Assembly (NCBI GenBank): GCA_946800325.1
Contig: OX326959.1
Coordinates: 49,358,784-49,422,783 of the forward strand
DNA length: 64,000 bases
Source: Luzula sylvatica
Taxonomy: Eukaryota; Streptophyta; Magnoliopsida; Poales; Juncaceae
Direction: 5' to 3'
Shown: in pieces, positions 25,614 to 39,900 of the stretch
How the letters are laid out: each line of letters opens with the position of its first letter
Numbering within the stretch: position 1 is the first letter of the stretch
Translations under genes and position numbers: made by a program
Notes under the pieces: generated by a model
Database searches by the model: none
What the model was told of the DNA's origin: nothing
The model's input: only the letters and a program-made list of their open reading frames with translations

Positions 25614-26820
25614 ACAAAATACTTCATTTTTCATGATTTTCTGAAAAAATTCCTTGATTGAAGACTAACTCATACAAATTTCAATTTTTCCAATTTTTTG
25701 CAAAAAATAAAAAACTGAAGTCTAACACCTTCAAAAATATCAATTATCATTTTTTCTAAAATAGACCAAAATAGTTCTCTAAAATGAGCAAAATACTTCA
25801 TTTTTCATGTTTTTCTCAAAACACTCCGGGATTGAAGACTAACACATACAAATTTCTATTTTTCCTATTTTTATCATAAAATCAAAAACTGAAGTCTAAC
25901 ACCTTCAAAAATATCAATTATCATTTTTTCTAAAATAGACCAAAATAGTTCTCTAAAATGAGCAAAATACTTCATTTTTCATGTTTTTCTCAAAACACTC
26001 CGGGATTGAAGACTAACACATACAAATTTCTATTTTGCCTATTTTTTGCAAAAAATCAAAAACTGAAGTCTAACACCTTCAAAAATATCAATTAGCATTT
26101 TTTTCTAAAAAAGACCAAATTAGTTCTCTAAAATGAGCAAAATACTTTATTTTTCATGTTTTTCTTAAAAAACTCCGGGATTGAAGACTAACAAATTTCT
26201 ATTTTTCCTATTTTCTGCATAAAATCAAAAATTGAAGTCTAACACCTTCAAAAATATCAATTATCATTTTTTTCTAAAAGAGTCCAAAATAGTTCTCTAA
26301 AATGAGCAAAATACTTCATTTTTTATGTTTTTCTCAAAAAACTTCGTGATTGAAGACTAACACATACAAATTTCTATTTTGCCTATTTTTTGCAAAAAAT
26401 CAAAAACTGAAGTCTAACACCTTCAAAAATATCAATTATCATTTTTTCTAAAAGAGTCCAAAATAGTTCTCTAAAATGAGCAAAATACTTCATTTTTCAT
26501 GTTTTTCTTAAAAAACTCCGGGATTGAAGACTAACAAATTTCTATTTTTCCTATTTTTATCATAAAATCAAAAACTGAAGTCTAACACCTTCAAAAATAT
26601 CAATTATCATTTTTTCTAAAAAAGACCAAAATAGTTCTCTAAAATGAGCAAAATTCTTCATTTTTCATGTTTTTCTCAAAAAATTCCGTGATTGAAGACT
26701 AACACATACAAATTTCTATTTTTCCTATTTTTTTGCATAAAATCAAAAACTTAAGTCTAACACCTTCAAAAATATCAATTATCATTTTTTCTAAAAGAGT
26801 CCAAAATAGTTCTCTAAAAT
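25614..26820. repeat. 2247-bp HOR copy 3, truncated
   Basis: It follows copy 2 for about seven monomers, with a 7-T run near 26100 where copy 2 has 6. At 26820 it skips the GAGCGAAATATTTC monomer and enters the ATACATAATTTTT monomer directly. After that the order is the one seen from about 8330, not that of copy 2. Confidence 0.88.
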
Positions 26821-29800
26821 GAGCAAAATACATAATTTTTCATGTTTTTCTCAAAAAATTCCGGGATTGAAGACTAACACATACAAATTTCTATTTTTCC
26901 TATTTTTTGCACAAAATCAAAAACTGAAGTCTAACACCTTCAAAAATATCAATTATCATTTTTTTCTAAAAGAGTGCAAAATAGTTCTCTAAAATGAGCA
27001 AAATACTTCATTTTTCATGTTTTTCTAAAAAAACTTCGTGATTGAACACTAACACATACAAATTTCTATTGTGCCTATTTTTTGCAAAAAATCAAAAACT
27101 GATGTCTAACACCTTCAAAAATATCAATTATCATTTTTTCTAAAAGAGTCCAAAATAGTTCTCTAAAATGAGCAAAATACTTCATTTTTCATGTTTTTCT
27201 CAAAAAACTTCGTGATTGAAGACTAACACATACAAATTTCTATTTTTCCTATTTTTTGCAAAAAATCAAAAACTGAAGTCTAACACCTTCAAAAATATGA
27301 ATTATCATTTTTTCTAAAAAAGACCAAAATAGTTCTCTAAAATGAGCAAAATACTTTATTTTTCATGTTTTTCTTAAAAAACTACGGGATTGAAGACTAA
27401 CAAATTTCTATTTTTCCTATTTTTTGCATAAAATCAAAAACTGAAGTCTAACACCTTCAAAAATATCAATTATCATTTTTTTCTAAAAGAGTCCAAAATA
27501 GTTCTCTAAAATGAGCAAAATACTTCATTTTTCATGTTTTTCTCAAAAAACTTCGTGATTGAAGACTAACACATACAAATTTCAATTTTTCCAATTTTTT
27601 TCAAAAAATAAAAAACTGAAGTCTAACACCTTCAAAAATATCAATTATCATTTTTTCTAAAATAGACCAAAATAGTTCTCTAAAATGAGCAAAACACTTC
27701 ATTTTTCGTGTTTTTCTCAAAAAACTCCGGGATTGAAGACTAACACATACAAATTTCTATTTTTCCTATTTTTTGCATAAAATCAAAAACTGAAGTCTAA
27801 GACCTTCAAAAATATCAATTATCATTTTTTCTAAAAAGACCAAAATAGTTCTCTAAAATGAGCAAAATACTTCATTTTTAATGTTTTTCTCAAAAAATTC
27901 CGTGATTGAAGACTAACACATACAAATTTCTATTTTTCCAATTTTTTGCAAAAAATCAAAAATTGAAGTCTAACACCCTAAAAAATATCAATTATCATTT
28001 TTTCAAAAAAAGACCAAAATAGTTCTCTAAAATGAGAAAAATACTTCATTTTTTATTTTTTTCTCAAAAAATTCCGTGATTGAAGACTAACACATACAAA
28101 TTTCTATTTTTCCTATTTTTTGCAAAAAATCAAAAACTGAAGTCTAACACCTTCAAAAATATCAATTATCATTTTTTCAAAAAAAGACCAAAATAGTTCT
28201 CTAAAATGAGCAAAATACTTTATTTTTCATGTTTTTCTGAAAAAACTCCGGGATTGAAGACTAACAAATTTCTATTTTTCCTATTTTCTGCATAAAATCA
28301 AAAACTGAAGTCTAACACCTTCAAAAATATCAATTATTATTTTTTTCTAAAAGAGTCCAAAATAGTTCTCTAAAATGAGCAAAATACTTCATTTTTCATG
28401 TTTTTCTCAAAAAACTTCGTGATTGAAGACTAACACATACAAATTTCAATTTTTCCAATTTTTTTCAAAAAATAAAAAACTGAAGTCTAAGACCTTCAAA
28501 AATGTCAATTATCATTTTTTCTAAAAAAGACCAAAGTAGTTCTCTAAAATGAGCAAAATACTTTATTTTTCATGTTTTTCTTAAAAAAATGCGGGATTGA
28601 AGACTAACAAATTTCTATTTTTCCTATTTTTTGCTTAAAATCAAAAACTGAAGTCTAACACCTTCAAAAATATCAATTATCATTTTTTTCTAAAAGAGTC
28701 CAAAATAGTTCTCTAAAATGAGAAAAATACTTCATTTTTCATGTTTTTCTCAAAAAACTTCGTGATTGAAGACTAACACATACAAATTTCTATTTTGCCT
28801 ATTTTTTGCAAAAAATCAAAAACTGAAGTCTAACACCTTCAAAAATATCAATTTTCATTTTTTCTAAAAAAGACCAAAATAGTTCTCTAAAATGAGCAAA
28901 ATACATTATTTTTCATGTTTTTCTTAAAAAACTCCGGGATTGAAGACTAACAAATTTCTATTTTTCCTATTTTTTGCATAAAATCAAAAACTGAAATCTA
29001 ACACCTTCAAAAATATCAATTATCATTTTTTTCTAAATGAGTCCAAAATAGTTCTCCAAAATGAGCAAAATACTTCATTTTTCATGTTTTTTCTCAAAAA
29101 ACTTCGTGATTGAAGAATAACACATACAAATTTCAATTTTTCCAATTTTTTTGCAAAATATAAAAAACTGAAGTCTAACACCTTCAAAAATATCATTTAT
29201 CATTTTTTCTAAAATAGACCAAAATAGTTCTCTAAAATGAGCAAAATACTTCATTTTTCATGTTTTTCTCAAAAAACTCCGGGATTGAAGACTAACACAT
29301 ACAAATTTCTATTTTTCCTATTTTTTTGCATAAAATCTAAAAGTGAAGTCTAACACCTTCAAAAATATCAATTATCATTTTTTCTAAAAAAATACAAAAT
29401 AGTTCTCTAAAATGAGCAAAATACTTTATTTTTCATGTTTTTCTTAAAAAAATGCGGGATTGAAGACTAACAAATTTCTATTTTTCCTATTTTTTGCATA
29501 AAATCAAAAACTGAAGTCTAACACCTTCAAAAATATCAATTATCATTTTTTTCTAAAAGAGTCCAAAATAGTTCTCTAAAATGATCAAAATACTTCATTT
29601 TCATGTTTTTCTCAAAAAACTCCGGGATTGAAGACTAACACTTACAAATTTCTATTTTTCCAATTTTTTGCAAAAAATCAAAACCTGAAGTCTAACACCT
29701 TCAAAAATATCAATTATCATTTTTTTCTAAAAAAGACCAAAATAGTTCTCTAAAATGAGCAAAATACTTCATTATTCATGTTTTTTCTCAAAAAATTCCG

Positions 29801-31430
29801 TGATTGAAGACTAACACATACAAATTTCTATTTTTCCAATTTTTTGAAAAAAATCAAAAACTGAAGTCTAACACCTTCAAAAATATCAATTATCATTTTT
29901 ACTAAAAAAGACCAAAATAGTTCTCTAAAATGAGCAAAATACTTCATTTTTCATGTTTTTCTAGAAAAACTCCGGGATTGAAGACTAACACATACAAATT
30001 TCTATTTTTCCTATTTTTTGCATAAAATCAAAAACTGAAGTCTAACACCTTCAAAAATATCAATTATCATTTTTTCAAAAAAAGACCAAAATAGTTGTCT
30101 AAAATGAGCAAAATACTTCATTTTTCGTGATTTCCTCAAAAAATTCCTTGATTGAAGACAAACTCATACAAATTTCAATTTTTCCAATTTTTTGCAAAAA
30201 ATAAAAAACTGAAGTCTAACACCTTCAAAAATATCAATTATCATTTTTTCTAAAATAGACCAAAATAGTTCTGTAAAATGAACAAAATACTTCATTTTTC
30301 ATGTTTTTCTCAAAAAACTCCGGGATTGAAGACTAACACATACAAATTTCTATTTTTCCTATTTTTTTCATAAAATCAAAAACTGAAGTCTAACACCTTC
30401 AAAAATATAAATTATCATTTTTTCTAAAAAAGCCCAAAATAGTTCTCTAAAATGAGCAAAATACTTCATTTTTCATGTTTTTCTCAAAAAACTTCGTGAT
30501 TGAACACTAACACATACAAATTTCTATTTTGCCTATTTTTTGCAAGAAATCAAAAACTGAAGTCTAACACCTTCAAAAATATCAATTATCATTTTTTCTA
30601 AAAGGGTCCAAAATAGTTCTCTAAAATGAGCAAAATACTTCATTTTTCATGTTTTTCTCAAAAAACTTCGTGATTGAAGACTAACAAATACAAATTTCCA
30701 TTTTTCCTATTTTTTGCATAAAATCAAAAACTGAAGTCTAAGACCTTCAAAAATATCAATTATCATTTTTTCTAAAAAAGACCAAAATAGTTCTCTAAAA
30801 TGAGCAAAATACTTCATTTTTCATGTTTTTCTCAAAAAATTCCGTTATTGAAGACTAACACATACAAATTTCTATTTTTCCAATTTTTTGCAAAAAAATC
30901 AAAAATTGAAGTCTAACACCCTCAAAAATATCAATTATCATTTTTTCTAAAAAAGACCAAAATAGTTCTCTAAAATGAGCAAAATACTTCATTTTTCATT
31001 TTTTTCTCAAAAAATTCCGTGATTGAAGACTAACACATACAAATTTCTATTTTTCCAATTTTTGCAAAAAATCAAAAAATGAAGTCTAACACCTTCAAAA
31101 ATATCAATTATAATTTTTTTCTAAAAGAGTCCAAAATAGTTCTCTAAAATGAGCAAAATACTTCATTTTTCATGTTTTTCTAAAAAAACTTCGTGATTGA
31201 ACACTAACACATACAAATTTCTATTTTGCCTATATTTTGCAAAAAATCAAAAACTGAAGTCTAACACCTTCAAAAATATCAATTATCATTTTTTCTAAAA
31301 GAGTCCAAAATAGTTCTCTAAAATGAGCAAAATACTTCATTTTTCATGTTTTTCTCAAAAAACTTCGTGATTGAAGACTAACACATACAAATTTCAATTT
31401 TTCCAATTTTTTGCAAAATTTAAAAAACTG
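26821..31430. repeat. Diverged copy of the 8.3-12.9 kb block
   Basis: It is collinear with about 8320-12915 at an offset of 18501-18505. Marker pairs are ACATAA 8329/26830, TATGAATTATC 8795/27296, CATTATTCATG about 11266/29770, CTAGAAAA 11456/29961 and CCTATA 12725/31229. Many substitutions and single-base indels separate them, so this is an old segmental copy. Confidence 0.8.
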
Positions 31431-34400
31431 AAGTCTAACACCTTCAAAAATATCAATTATCATTTTTTCTAAAATAGACCAAAATAGTTCTCTAAAATGA
31501 GCAAAATACTTCATTTTTCATGTTTTTCTCAAAAAACTCCGGGATTGAAGACTAACACATACAAATTTCTATTTTTCCTATTTTTTGCATAAAATCTAAA
31601 AGTGAAGTCTAACACCTTCAAAAATATCAATTATCATTTTTTCTAAAAAAGACCAAAATAGTTCTCTAAAATGAGCAAAATACTTCATTTTTCATGTTTT
31701 TCTCAAAAAATTCCGTGATTGAAGACTAACACATACAAATTTCTATTTTTCCAATTTTTTGCAAAAAATCAAAAACTGAAGTCTAACACCCTCAAAAATA
31801 TCAATTATCATTTTTTCTAAAAAAGACCAAAATAGTTCTCTAAAATGAGCAAAATACTTCATTTTTCATTTTTTTCTCAAAAAATTCCGTGATTGAAGAC
31901 TAACACATACAAATTTCTATTTTTCCAATTTTTGCAAAAAATCAAAAACTGAAGTCTAACACCTTCAAAAATATCAATTATCATTTTTTTCTAAAAGAGT
32001 CCAAAATAGTTCTCTAAAATGAGCAAAATACTTCATTTTTCATGTTTTTCTAAAAAAACTTCGTGATTGAACACTAACACATACAAATTTCTATTTTGCC
32101 TATATTTTGCAAAAAATCAAAAACTGAAGTCTAACACCTTCAAAAATATCAATTATCATTTTTTCTAAAAGAGTCCAAAATAGTTCTCTAAAATGAGCAA
32201 AATACTTCATTTTTCATGTTTTTCTCAAAAAACTTCGTGATTGAAGACTAACACATACAAATTTCAATTTTTCCAATTTTTTGCAAAATATAAAACACTG
32301 AAGTCTAACACCTTCCAAAATATCAATTATCATTTTTTCTAAAATAGACCAAAATAGTTCTCTAAAATGAGCAAAATACTTCATTTTTCATGTTTTTCTC
32401 AAAAAACTCCGTGATTGAAGACTAACACATACAAATTTCTATTTTTCCTATTTTTTGCATAAAATCAAAAACTGAAGTCTAACACCTTCAAAAATATCAA
32501 TTATCATTTTTTCTAAAAAAGATCAAAATAGTTCTCTAAAATGAGCAAAATACTTCATTTTTCATGATTTTCTCAAAAAATTCCTTGATTGAAGACTAAC
32601 TCATACAAATTTCAATTTTTCCAATTTTTTGCAAAAAATAAAAAACTGAAGTCTAACACCTTCAAAAATATAAATTATCATTTTTTCTAAAATAGACCAA
32701 AATAGTTCTCTAAAATGAGCAAAATACTTCATTTTTCATGTTTTTCTCAAAACACTCCGGGATTGAAGACTAACACATACAAATTTCTATTTTTCCTATT
32801 TTTATCATAAAATAAAAAACTGAAGTCTAACACCTTCAAAAATATCAATTATCATTTTTTCTAAAAGAGTCCAAAATAGTTCTCTAAAATGAGCAAAATA
32901 CTTCATTTTTCATGTTTTTCTCAAAAAACTTCGTGATTGAAGACTAACACATACAAATTTCCATTTTTCCTATTTTTTGCATAAAATCAAAAACTGAAGT
33001 CTAAGACCTTCAAAAATATCAATTATCATTTTTTCTAAAAAAGACCAAAATAGTTCTCTAAAATGAGCAAAATACTTCATTTTTCATGTTTTTCTCAAAA
33101 AATTCCGTGATTGAAGACTAACACATACAAATTTCTATTTTTCCAATTTTTTGCAAAAAATCAAAAATTGAAGTCTAACACCCTCAAAAATATCAATTAT
33201 CATTTTTTCTAAAAAAGACCAAAATAGTTCTCTAAAATGAGCAAAATACTTCATTTTTCATTTTTTTCTCAAAAAATTCCGTGATTGAAGACTAACACAT
33301 ACAAATTTCTATTTTTCCAATTTTTGCAAAAAATAAAAAACTGAAGTCTAACACCTTCAAAAATATCAATTATCATTTTTTTCTAAAAGAGTCCAAAATA
33401 GTTCTCTAAAATGAGCAAAATACTTCATTTTTCATGTTTTTCTAAAAAAACTTCGTGATTGAACACTAACACATACAAATTTCTATTTTGCCTATATTTT
33501 GCAAAAAATCAAAAACTGAAGTCTAACACCTTCAAAAATATCAATTATCATTTTTTCTAAAAGAGTCCAAAATAGTTCTCTAAAATGAGCAAAATACTTC
33601 ATTTTTCATGTTTTTCTCAAAAAACTTCGTGATTGAAGACTAACACATACAAATTTCAATTTTTCCAATTTTTTGCAAAATATAAAACACTGAAGTCTAA
33701 CACCTTCCAAAATATCAATTATCATTTTTTCTAAAATAGACCAAAATAGTTCTCTAAAATGAGCAAAATACTTCATTTTTCATGTTTTTCTCAAAAAACT
33801 CCGTGATTGAAGACTAACACATACAAATTTCTATTTTTCCTATTTTTTTGCATAAAATCAAAAACTGAAGTCTAACACCTTCAAAAATATTAATTATCAT
33901 TTTTTCTAAAAAAGACCAAAATAGTTCTCTAAAATGTGCAAAATACTTCATTTTTCATGATTTTCTCAAAAAATTCCTTGATTGAAGACTAACTCATACA
34001 AATTTCAATTTTTCCAATTTTTTGCAAAAAATAAAAAACTGAAGTCTAAGACCTTCAAAAATATCAATTATCATTTTTTCTAAAATTGACCAAAATAGTT
34101 CTCTAAAATGAGCAAAATACTTCATTTTTCATGTTTTTCTCAAAACACTCCGGGATTGAAGACTAACACATACAAATTTCTATTTTTCCTATTTTTATCA
34201 TAAAATCAAAAACTGAAGTCTAACACCTTCAAAAATATCAATTATCATTTTTTCTAAAAAAGACCAAAATAGTTCTCTAAAATGAGCAAAATTCTTCATT
34301 TTTCATGTTTTTCTCAAAAAATTCCGTTATTGAAGACTAACACATACAAATTTCAATTTTTCCAATTTTTTTCAAAAAATAAAAAACTGAAGTCTAAGAC

Positions 34401-37400
34401 CTTCAAAAATGTCAATTATCATTTTTTCTAAAAAAGACCAAAATAGTTCTCTAAAATGAGCAAAATACTTTATTTTTCATGTTTTTCTTAAAAAAATGCG
34501 GGATTGAAGACTAACAAATTTCTATTTTTCCTATTTTTTGCTTAAAATCAAAAACTGAAGTCTAACACCTTCAAAAATATCAATTATCATTTTTTTCTAA
34601 AAGAGTCCAAAATAGTTCTCTAAAATGAGCAAAATACTTCATTTTTCATGTTTTTCTCAAAAAACTTCGTGATTGAAGACTAACACATACAAATTTCTAT
34701 TTTGCCTATTTTTTGCAAAAAATCAAAAACTGAAGTCTAACACCTTCAAAAATATCAATTTTCATTTTTTCTAAAAAAGACCAAAATAGTTCTCTAAAAT
34801 GAGCAAAATACTTCATTTTTCATGTTTTTCTTAAAAAACTCCGGGATTGAAGACTAACAAATTTCTATTTTTCCTATTTTTTGCATAAAATAAAAAACTG
34901 AAATCTAACACCTTCAAAAATATCAATTATCAATTTTTTCTAAATGAGTCCAAAATAGTTCTCCAAAATGAGCAAAATACTTCATTTTTCATGTTTTTCT
35001 CAAAAAACTTCGTGATTGAAGAATAACACATACAAATTTCAATTTTTCCAATTTTTTGCAAAATATAAAAAACTGAAGTCTAACACCTTCAAAAATATCA
35101 ATTATCATTTTTTCTAAAATAGACCAAAATAGTTCTCTAAAATGAGCAAAATACTTCATTTTTCATGTTTTTCTCAAAAAACTCCGGGATTGAAGACTAA
35201 CACATACAAATTTCTATTTTTCCTATTTTTTGCATAAAATCTAAAAGTGAAGTCTAACACCTTCAAAAATATCAATTATCATTTTTTCTAAAAAAATCCA
35301 AAATAGTTCTCTAAAATGAGCAAAATACTTTATTTTTCATGTTTTTCTTAAAAAAATGCGGGATTGAAGACTAACAAATTTCTATTTTTCCTATTTTTTG
35401 CATAAAATCAAAAACTGAAGTCTAACACCTTCAAAAATATCAATTATCATTTTTTTCTAAAAGAGTCCAAAATAGTTCTCTAAAATGAGCAAAATACTTC
35501 ATTTTCATGTTTTTCTCAAAAAACTCCGCGATTGAAGACTAACACTTACAAATTTCTATTTTTCCAATTTTTTGCAAAAAATCAAAACCTGAAGTCTAAC
35601 ACCTTCAAAAATATCAATTATCATTTTTTTCTAAAAAAGACCAAAATAGTTCTCTAAAATGAGCAAAATACTTCATTTTTCATGTTTTTCTCAAAAAACT
35701 TCGTGATTGAAGACTAACACATACAAATTTCTATTTTGCCTATTTTTTGCAAAAAATCAAAAACTGAAGTCTAACACCTTCAAAAATATGAATTATCATT
35801 TTTTCTAAAAGAGTCCAAAATAGTTCTCTAGAATGAGCAAAATACTTCATTTTTCATGTTTTTCTCAAAAAACTTCGTGATTGAAGACTAACACATACAA
35901 ATTTCAATTTTTCCAATTTTTTGCAAAATATAAAACACTGAAGTCTAACACCTTCCAAAATATCAATTATCATTTTTTTCTAAAATAGACCAAAATAGTT
36001 CTCTAAAATGAGCAAAATACTTCATTTTTCATGTTTTTCTCAAAAAACTCCGTGATTGAAGACTAACACATACAAATTTCTATTTTTCCTATTTTTTGCA
36101 TAAAATCAAAAACTGAAGTCTAACACCTTCAAAAATATCAATTATCATTTTTTCTAAAAAATACCAAAATAGTTCTCTAAAATGAGCCAAATACTTCATT
36201 TTTCATGATTTTCTCAAAAAATTCCTTGATTGAAGACTAACTCATACAAATTTCAATTTTTCCAATTTTTTGCAAAAAATAAAAAACTGAAGTCTAACAC
36301 CTTCAAAAATATCAATTATCATTTTTTCTAAAATAGACCAAAATAGTTCTCTAAAATGAGCAAAATACTTCATTTTTCATTTTTTTCTCAAAAAATTCCG
36401 TGATTGAAGACTAACACATACAAATTTCTATTTTTCCTATTTTTTGCATAAAATCAAAAACTTAAGTCTAACACCTTCAAAAATATCAATTATCATTTTT
36501 TCTAAAAGAGTCCAAAATAGTTCTCTAAAATGAGCGAAATATTTCATTTTTCAAGTTTTTCTAAAAAAACTTCGTGATGGAAGATTAACACATACAAATT
36601 TCTATTTTTCCTATTTTTTGCAAAAAATCGCAAAATGAAGTCTAACACCTTCAAAAATATCAATTATCATTTTTTCTAAAAAAGGCCAAAATAGTTCTCT
36701 AAAATGAGCAAAATACATAATTTTTCATGTTTTTCTCAAAAAATTCCGGGATTGAAGACTAACACATACAAATTTCTATTTTTCCTATTTTTTGCACAAA
36801 ATCAAAAACTGAAGTCTAACACCTTCAAAAATATCAATTATCATTTTTTTCTAAAAGAGTGCAAAATAGTTCTCTAAAATGAGCAAAATACTTCATTTTT
36901 CATGTTTTTCGAAAAAAACATCGTGATTGAACACTAACACATACAAATTTCTATTGTGCCTATTTTTTGCAAAAAATCAAAAACTGAAGTCTAACACCTT
37001 CAAAAATATCAATTATCATTTTTTTCTAAAAGAGTCCAAAATAGTTCTCTAAAATGAGCAAAATACTTCATTTTTCATGTTTTTCTCAAAAAACTTCGTG
37101 ATTGAAGACTAACACATACAAATTTCTATTTTTCCTATTTTTTGAAAAAAATCAAAAACTGAAGTCTAACACCTTCAAAAATATCAATTATCATTTTTTC
37201 TAAAAAAGACCAAAATAGTTCTCTAAAATGAGCAAAATACTTTATTTTTCATGTTTTTCTTAAAAAACTCCGGGATTGAAGACTAACAAATTTCTATTTT
37301 TCCTATTTTCTGCACAAAATCAAAAATTGAAGTCTAACACCTTCAAAAATATCAATTATCATTTTTTTCTAAAAGAGTCCAAAATAGTTCTCTAAAATGA

Positions 37401-39869
37401 GCAAAATACTTCATTTTTCATGTTTTTCTCAAAAAACTTCGTGATTGAAGACTAACACATACAAATTTCTATTTTGCCTATTTTTTGCAAAAAATCAAAA
37501 ACTGGAGTCTAACATCTTCAAAAATATCAATTATCATTTTTTCTAAAAAAGACCAAAATAGTTCTCTAAAATGAGCAAAATACTTCATTTTTCATGTTTT
37601 TCTTAAAAAACTCCGGGATTGAAGACTAACAAATTTCTATTTTTCCTATTTTCTGCATAAAATCAAAAATTGAAGTCTAACACCTTCAAAAATATCAATT
37701 ATCATTTTTTTCTAAAAGAGTCCAAAATAGTTCTCTAAAATGAGCAAAATACTTCATTTTTCATGTTTTTCTGAAAAAACTTCGTGATTGAACACTAACA
37801 CATACAAATTTCTATTGTGCCTATTTTTTGCAAAAAATCAAAAACTGAAGTCTAACACCTTCAAAAATATCAATTATCATTTTTTCTAAAAGAGTCAAAA
37901 ATAGTTCTCTAAAATGAGCAAAATACTTCATTTTTCATGTTTTTCTCAAAAAACTTCGTGATTGAAGACTAACACATACAAATTTCAATTTTTCCAATTT
38001 TTTGCAAAATATAAAACACTGAAGTCTAACACCTTCCGAAATATCAATTATCATTTTTTCTAAAATAGACCAAAATAGTTCTCTAAAATGAGCAAAATAC
38101 TTCATTTTTCATGTTTTTCTCAAAAAACTCCGTGATTTAAGACTAACACATACAAATTTCTATTTTTCCTATTTTTTGCATAAAATCAAAAACTGAAGTC
38201 TAACACCTTCAAAAATATCAATTATCATTTTTTCTAAAAAAGACCAAAATAGTTCTCTAAAATGAGAAAAATACTTCATTTTTCATGATTTTCTCAAAAA
38301 ATTCCTTGATTGAAGACTAACTCATACAAATTTCAATTTTTCCAATTTTTTGCAAAAAATAAAAAACTGAAGTCTAACACCTTCAAAAATATCAATTATC
38401 ATTTTTTCTAAAATAGACCAAAATAGTTCTCTAAAATGAGCAAAATACTTCATTTTTCATGTTTTTCTCAAAACACTCCGGGATTGAAGACTAACACATA
38501 CAAATTTCTATTTTTCCTATTTTTATCATAAAATCAAAAACTGAAGTCTAACACCTTCAAAAATATCAATTATTATTTTTTCTAAAATAGACCAAAATAG
38601 TTCTCTAAAATGAGCAAAATACTTCATTTTTCATGTTTTTCTCAAAACACAACGGGATTGAAGACTAACACATACAAATTTCTATTTTGCCTATTTTTTG
38701 CAAAAAATCAAAAACTGAAGTCTAACACCTTCAAAAATATCAATTAGCATTTTTTCTAAAAAAGACCAAAATAGTTCTCTAAAATGAGCAAAATACTTTA
38801 TTTTTCATGTTTTTCTTAAAAAACTCCGGGATTGAAGACTATCAATTATCATTTTTTTCTAAAAGAGTCCAATATAGTTCTCTAAAATGAGCAAAATACT
38901 TCATTTTTCATGTTTTTCTCAAAAAACTTCGTGATTGAACACTAACACATACAAATTTCTATTTTGCCTATTTTTTGCAAAAAATCAAAAACTGAAGTCT
39001 AACACCTTCAAAAATATCAATTATCATTTTTTCTAAAAGCGTCCAAAATAGTTCTCTAAAATGAGCAAAATACTTCATTTTTCATTTTTTCTCAAAAAAC
39101 TTCGTGATTGAAGACTAACACATACAAATTTCTATTTTGCCTATTTTTTGCAAAAAATCAAAAACTGAAGTCTAACACCTTCAAAAATATCAATTATCAT
39201 TTTTTCTAAAAGAGTCCAAAATAGTTCTCTAAAATGAGCAAAATACTTCATTTTTCATGTTTTTCTCAAAAAACTTCGTGATTGAAGACTAACACATACA
39301 AATTTCAATTTTTCCAATTTTTTGCAAAATATAAAACACTGAAGTCTAACACCTTCCAAAATATCAATTATCATTTTTTCTAAAATAGACCAAAATAGTT
39401 CTCTAAAATGAGCAAAATACTTCATTTTTCATGTTTTTCTCAAAAAACTCCGTGATTGAAGACTAACACATACAAATTTCTATTTTTCCTATTTTTTGCA
39501 TAAAATCAAAAACTGAAGTCTAACACCTTCAAAAATATCAATTATCATTTTTTCTAAAAAATACCAAAATAGTTCTCTAAAATGAGCAAAATACTTCATT
39601 TTTCATGATTTTCTCAAAAAATTCCTTGATTGAATACTAACTCTTACAAATTTCAATTTTTCCAATTTTTTGCAAAAAATAAAAAACTGAAGTCTAACAC
39701 CTTCAAAAATATCAATTATCATTTTTTCTAAAATAGACCAAAATAGTTCTCTAAAATGAGCAAAATACTTCATTTTTCATGTTTTTCTCAAAACACTCCG
39801 GGATTGAAGACTAACACATACAAATTTCTCTTTTTCCTATTTTTATCATAAAATCAAAAACTGAAGTCT
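31431..39869. repeat. Mixed satellite block, partly a copy of 13.7-17.5 kb
   Basis: About 49 monomers. TTTTTCATTTTTTTCTC blocks recur at 870 and 1392 bases (30997, 31867, 33259), that is 5 and 8 monomers. From about 34350 the order follows 13.9-15.9 kb at offset 20424 (ATGCGGG 14071/34495, CTCCAAAATG 14537/34961, TAAAAAATAC 15731/36155). After a monomer loss near 36380 it continues at about 20250 (GAGCGAAAT 16284/36534, ACATCTTC near 17260/37512). No non-satellite sequence is present. Confidence 0.8.
38788..38890. repeat. Internally deleted monomer, 103 bp
   Basis: A 169-bp type monomer has lost 66 bases, jumping from GGGATTGAAGACTA to TCAATTATCATTTTTTTC. The junction shares TA on both sides. 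The lost part is most of sub-unit A plus the start of B. Flanking monomers are full length. It was the shortest complete unit I noticed in the window. Confidence 0.9.
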
Positions 39870-39900
39870 AACACCTTCAAAAATATCAATTATCATTTTT

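Larger units (their letters stand above)
20390..26820. repeat. 13-monomer HOR domain (2247-bp period)
   Basis: Markers repeat every 2247 bases (2246 where one T is lost near 24888): TTTTTTATGTTTTTCTC at about 21825, 24072 and 26319, GAGCGAAATATTTC at 22329 and 24576, and the CCTTGATT monomer at 21121, 23368 and 25614. 2247 equals 13 x 174 minus 15, matching three 169-bp monomers per unit. Left of about 20390 the periodicity is lost. On the right it ends at 26820. Confidence 0.9.
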
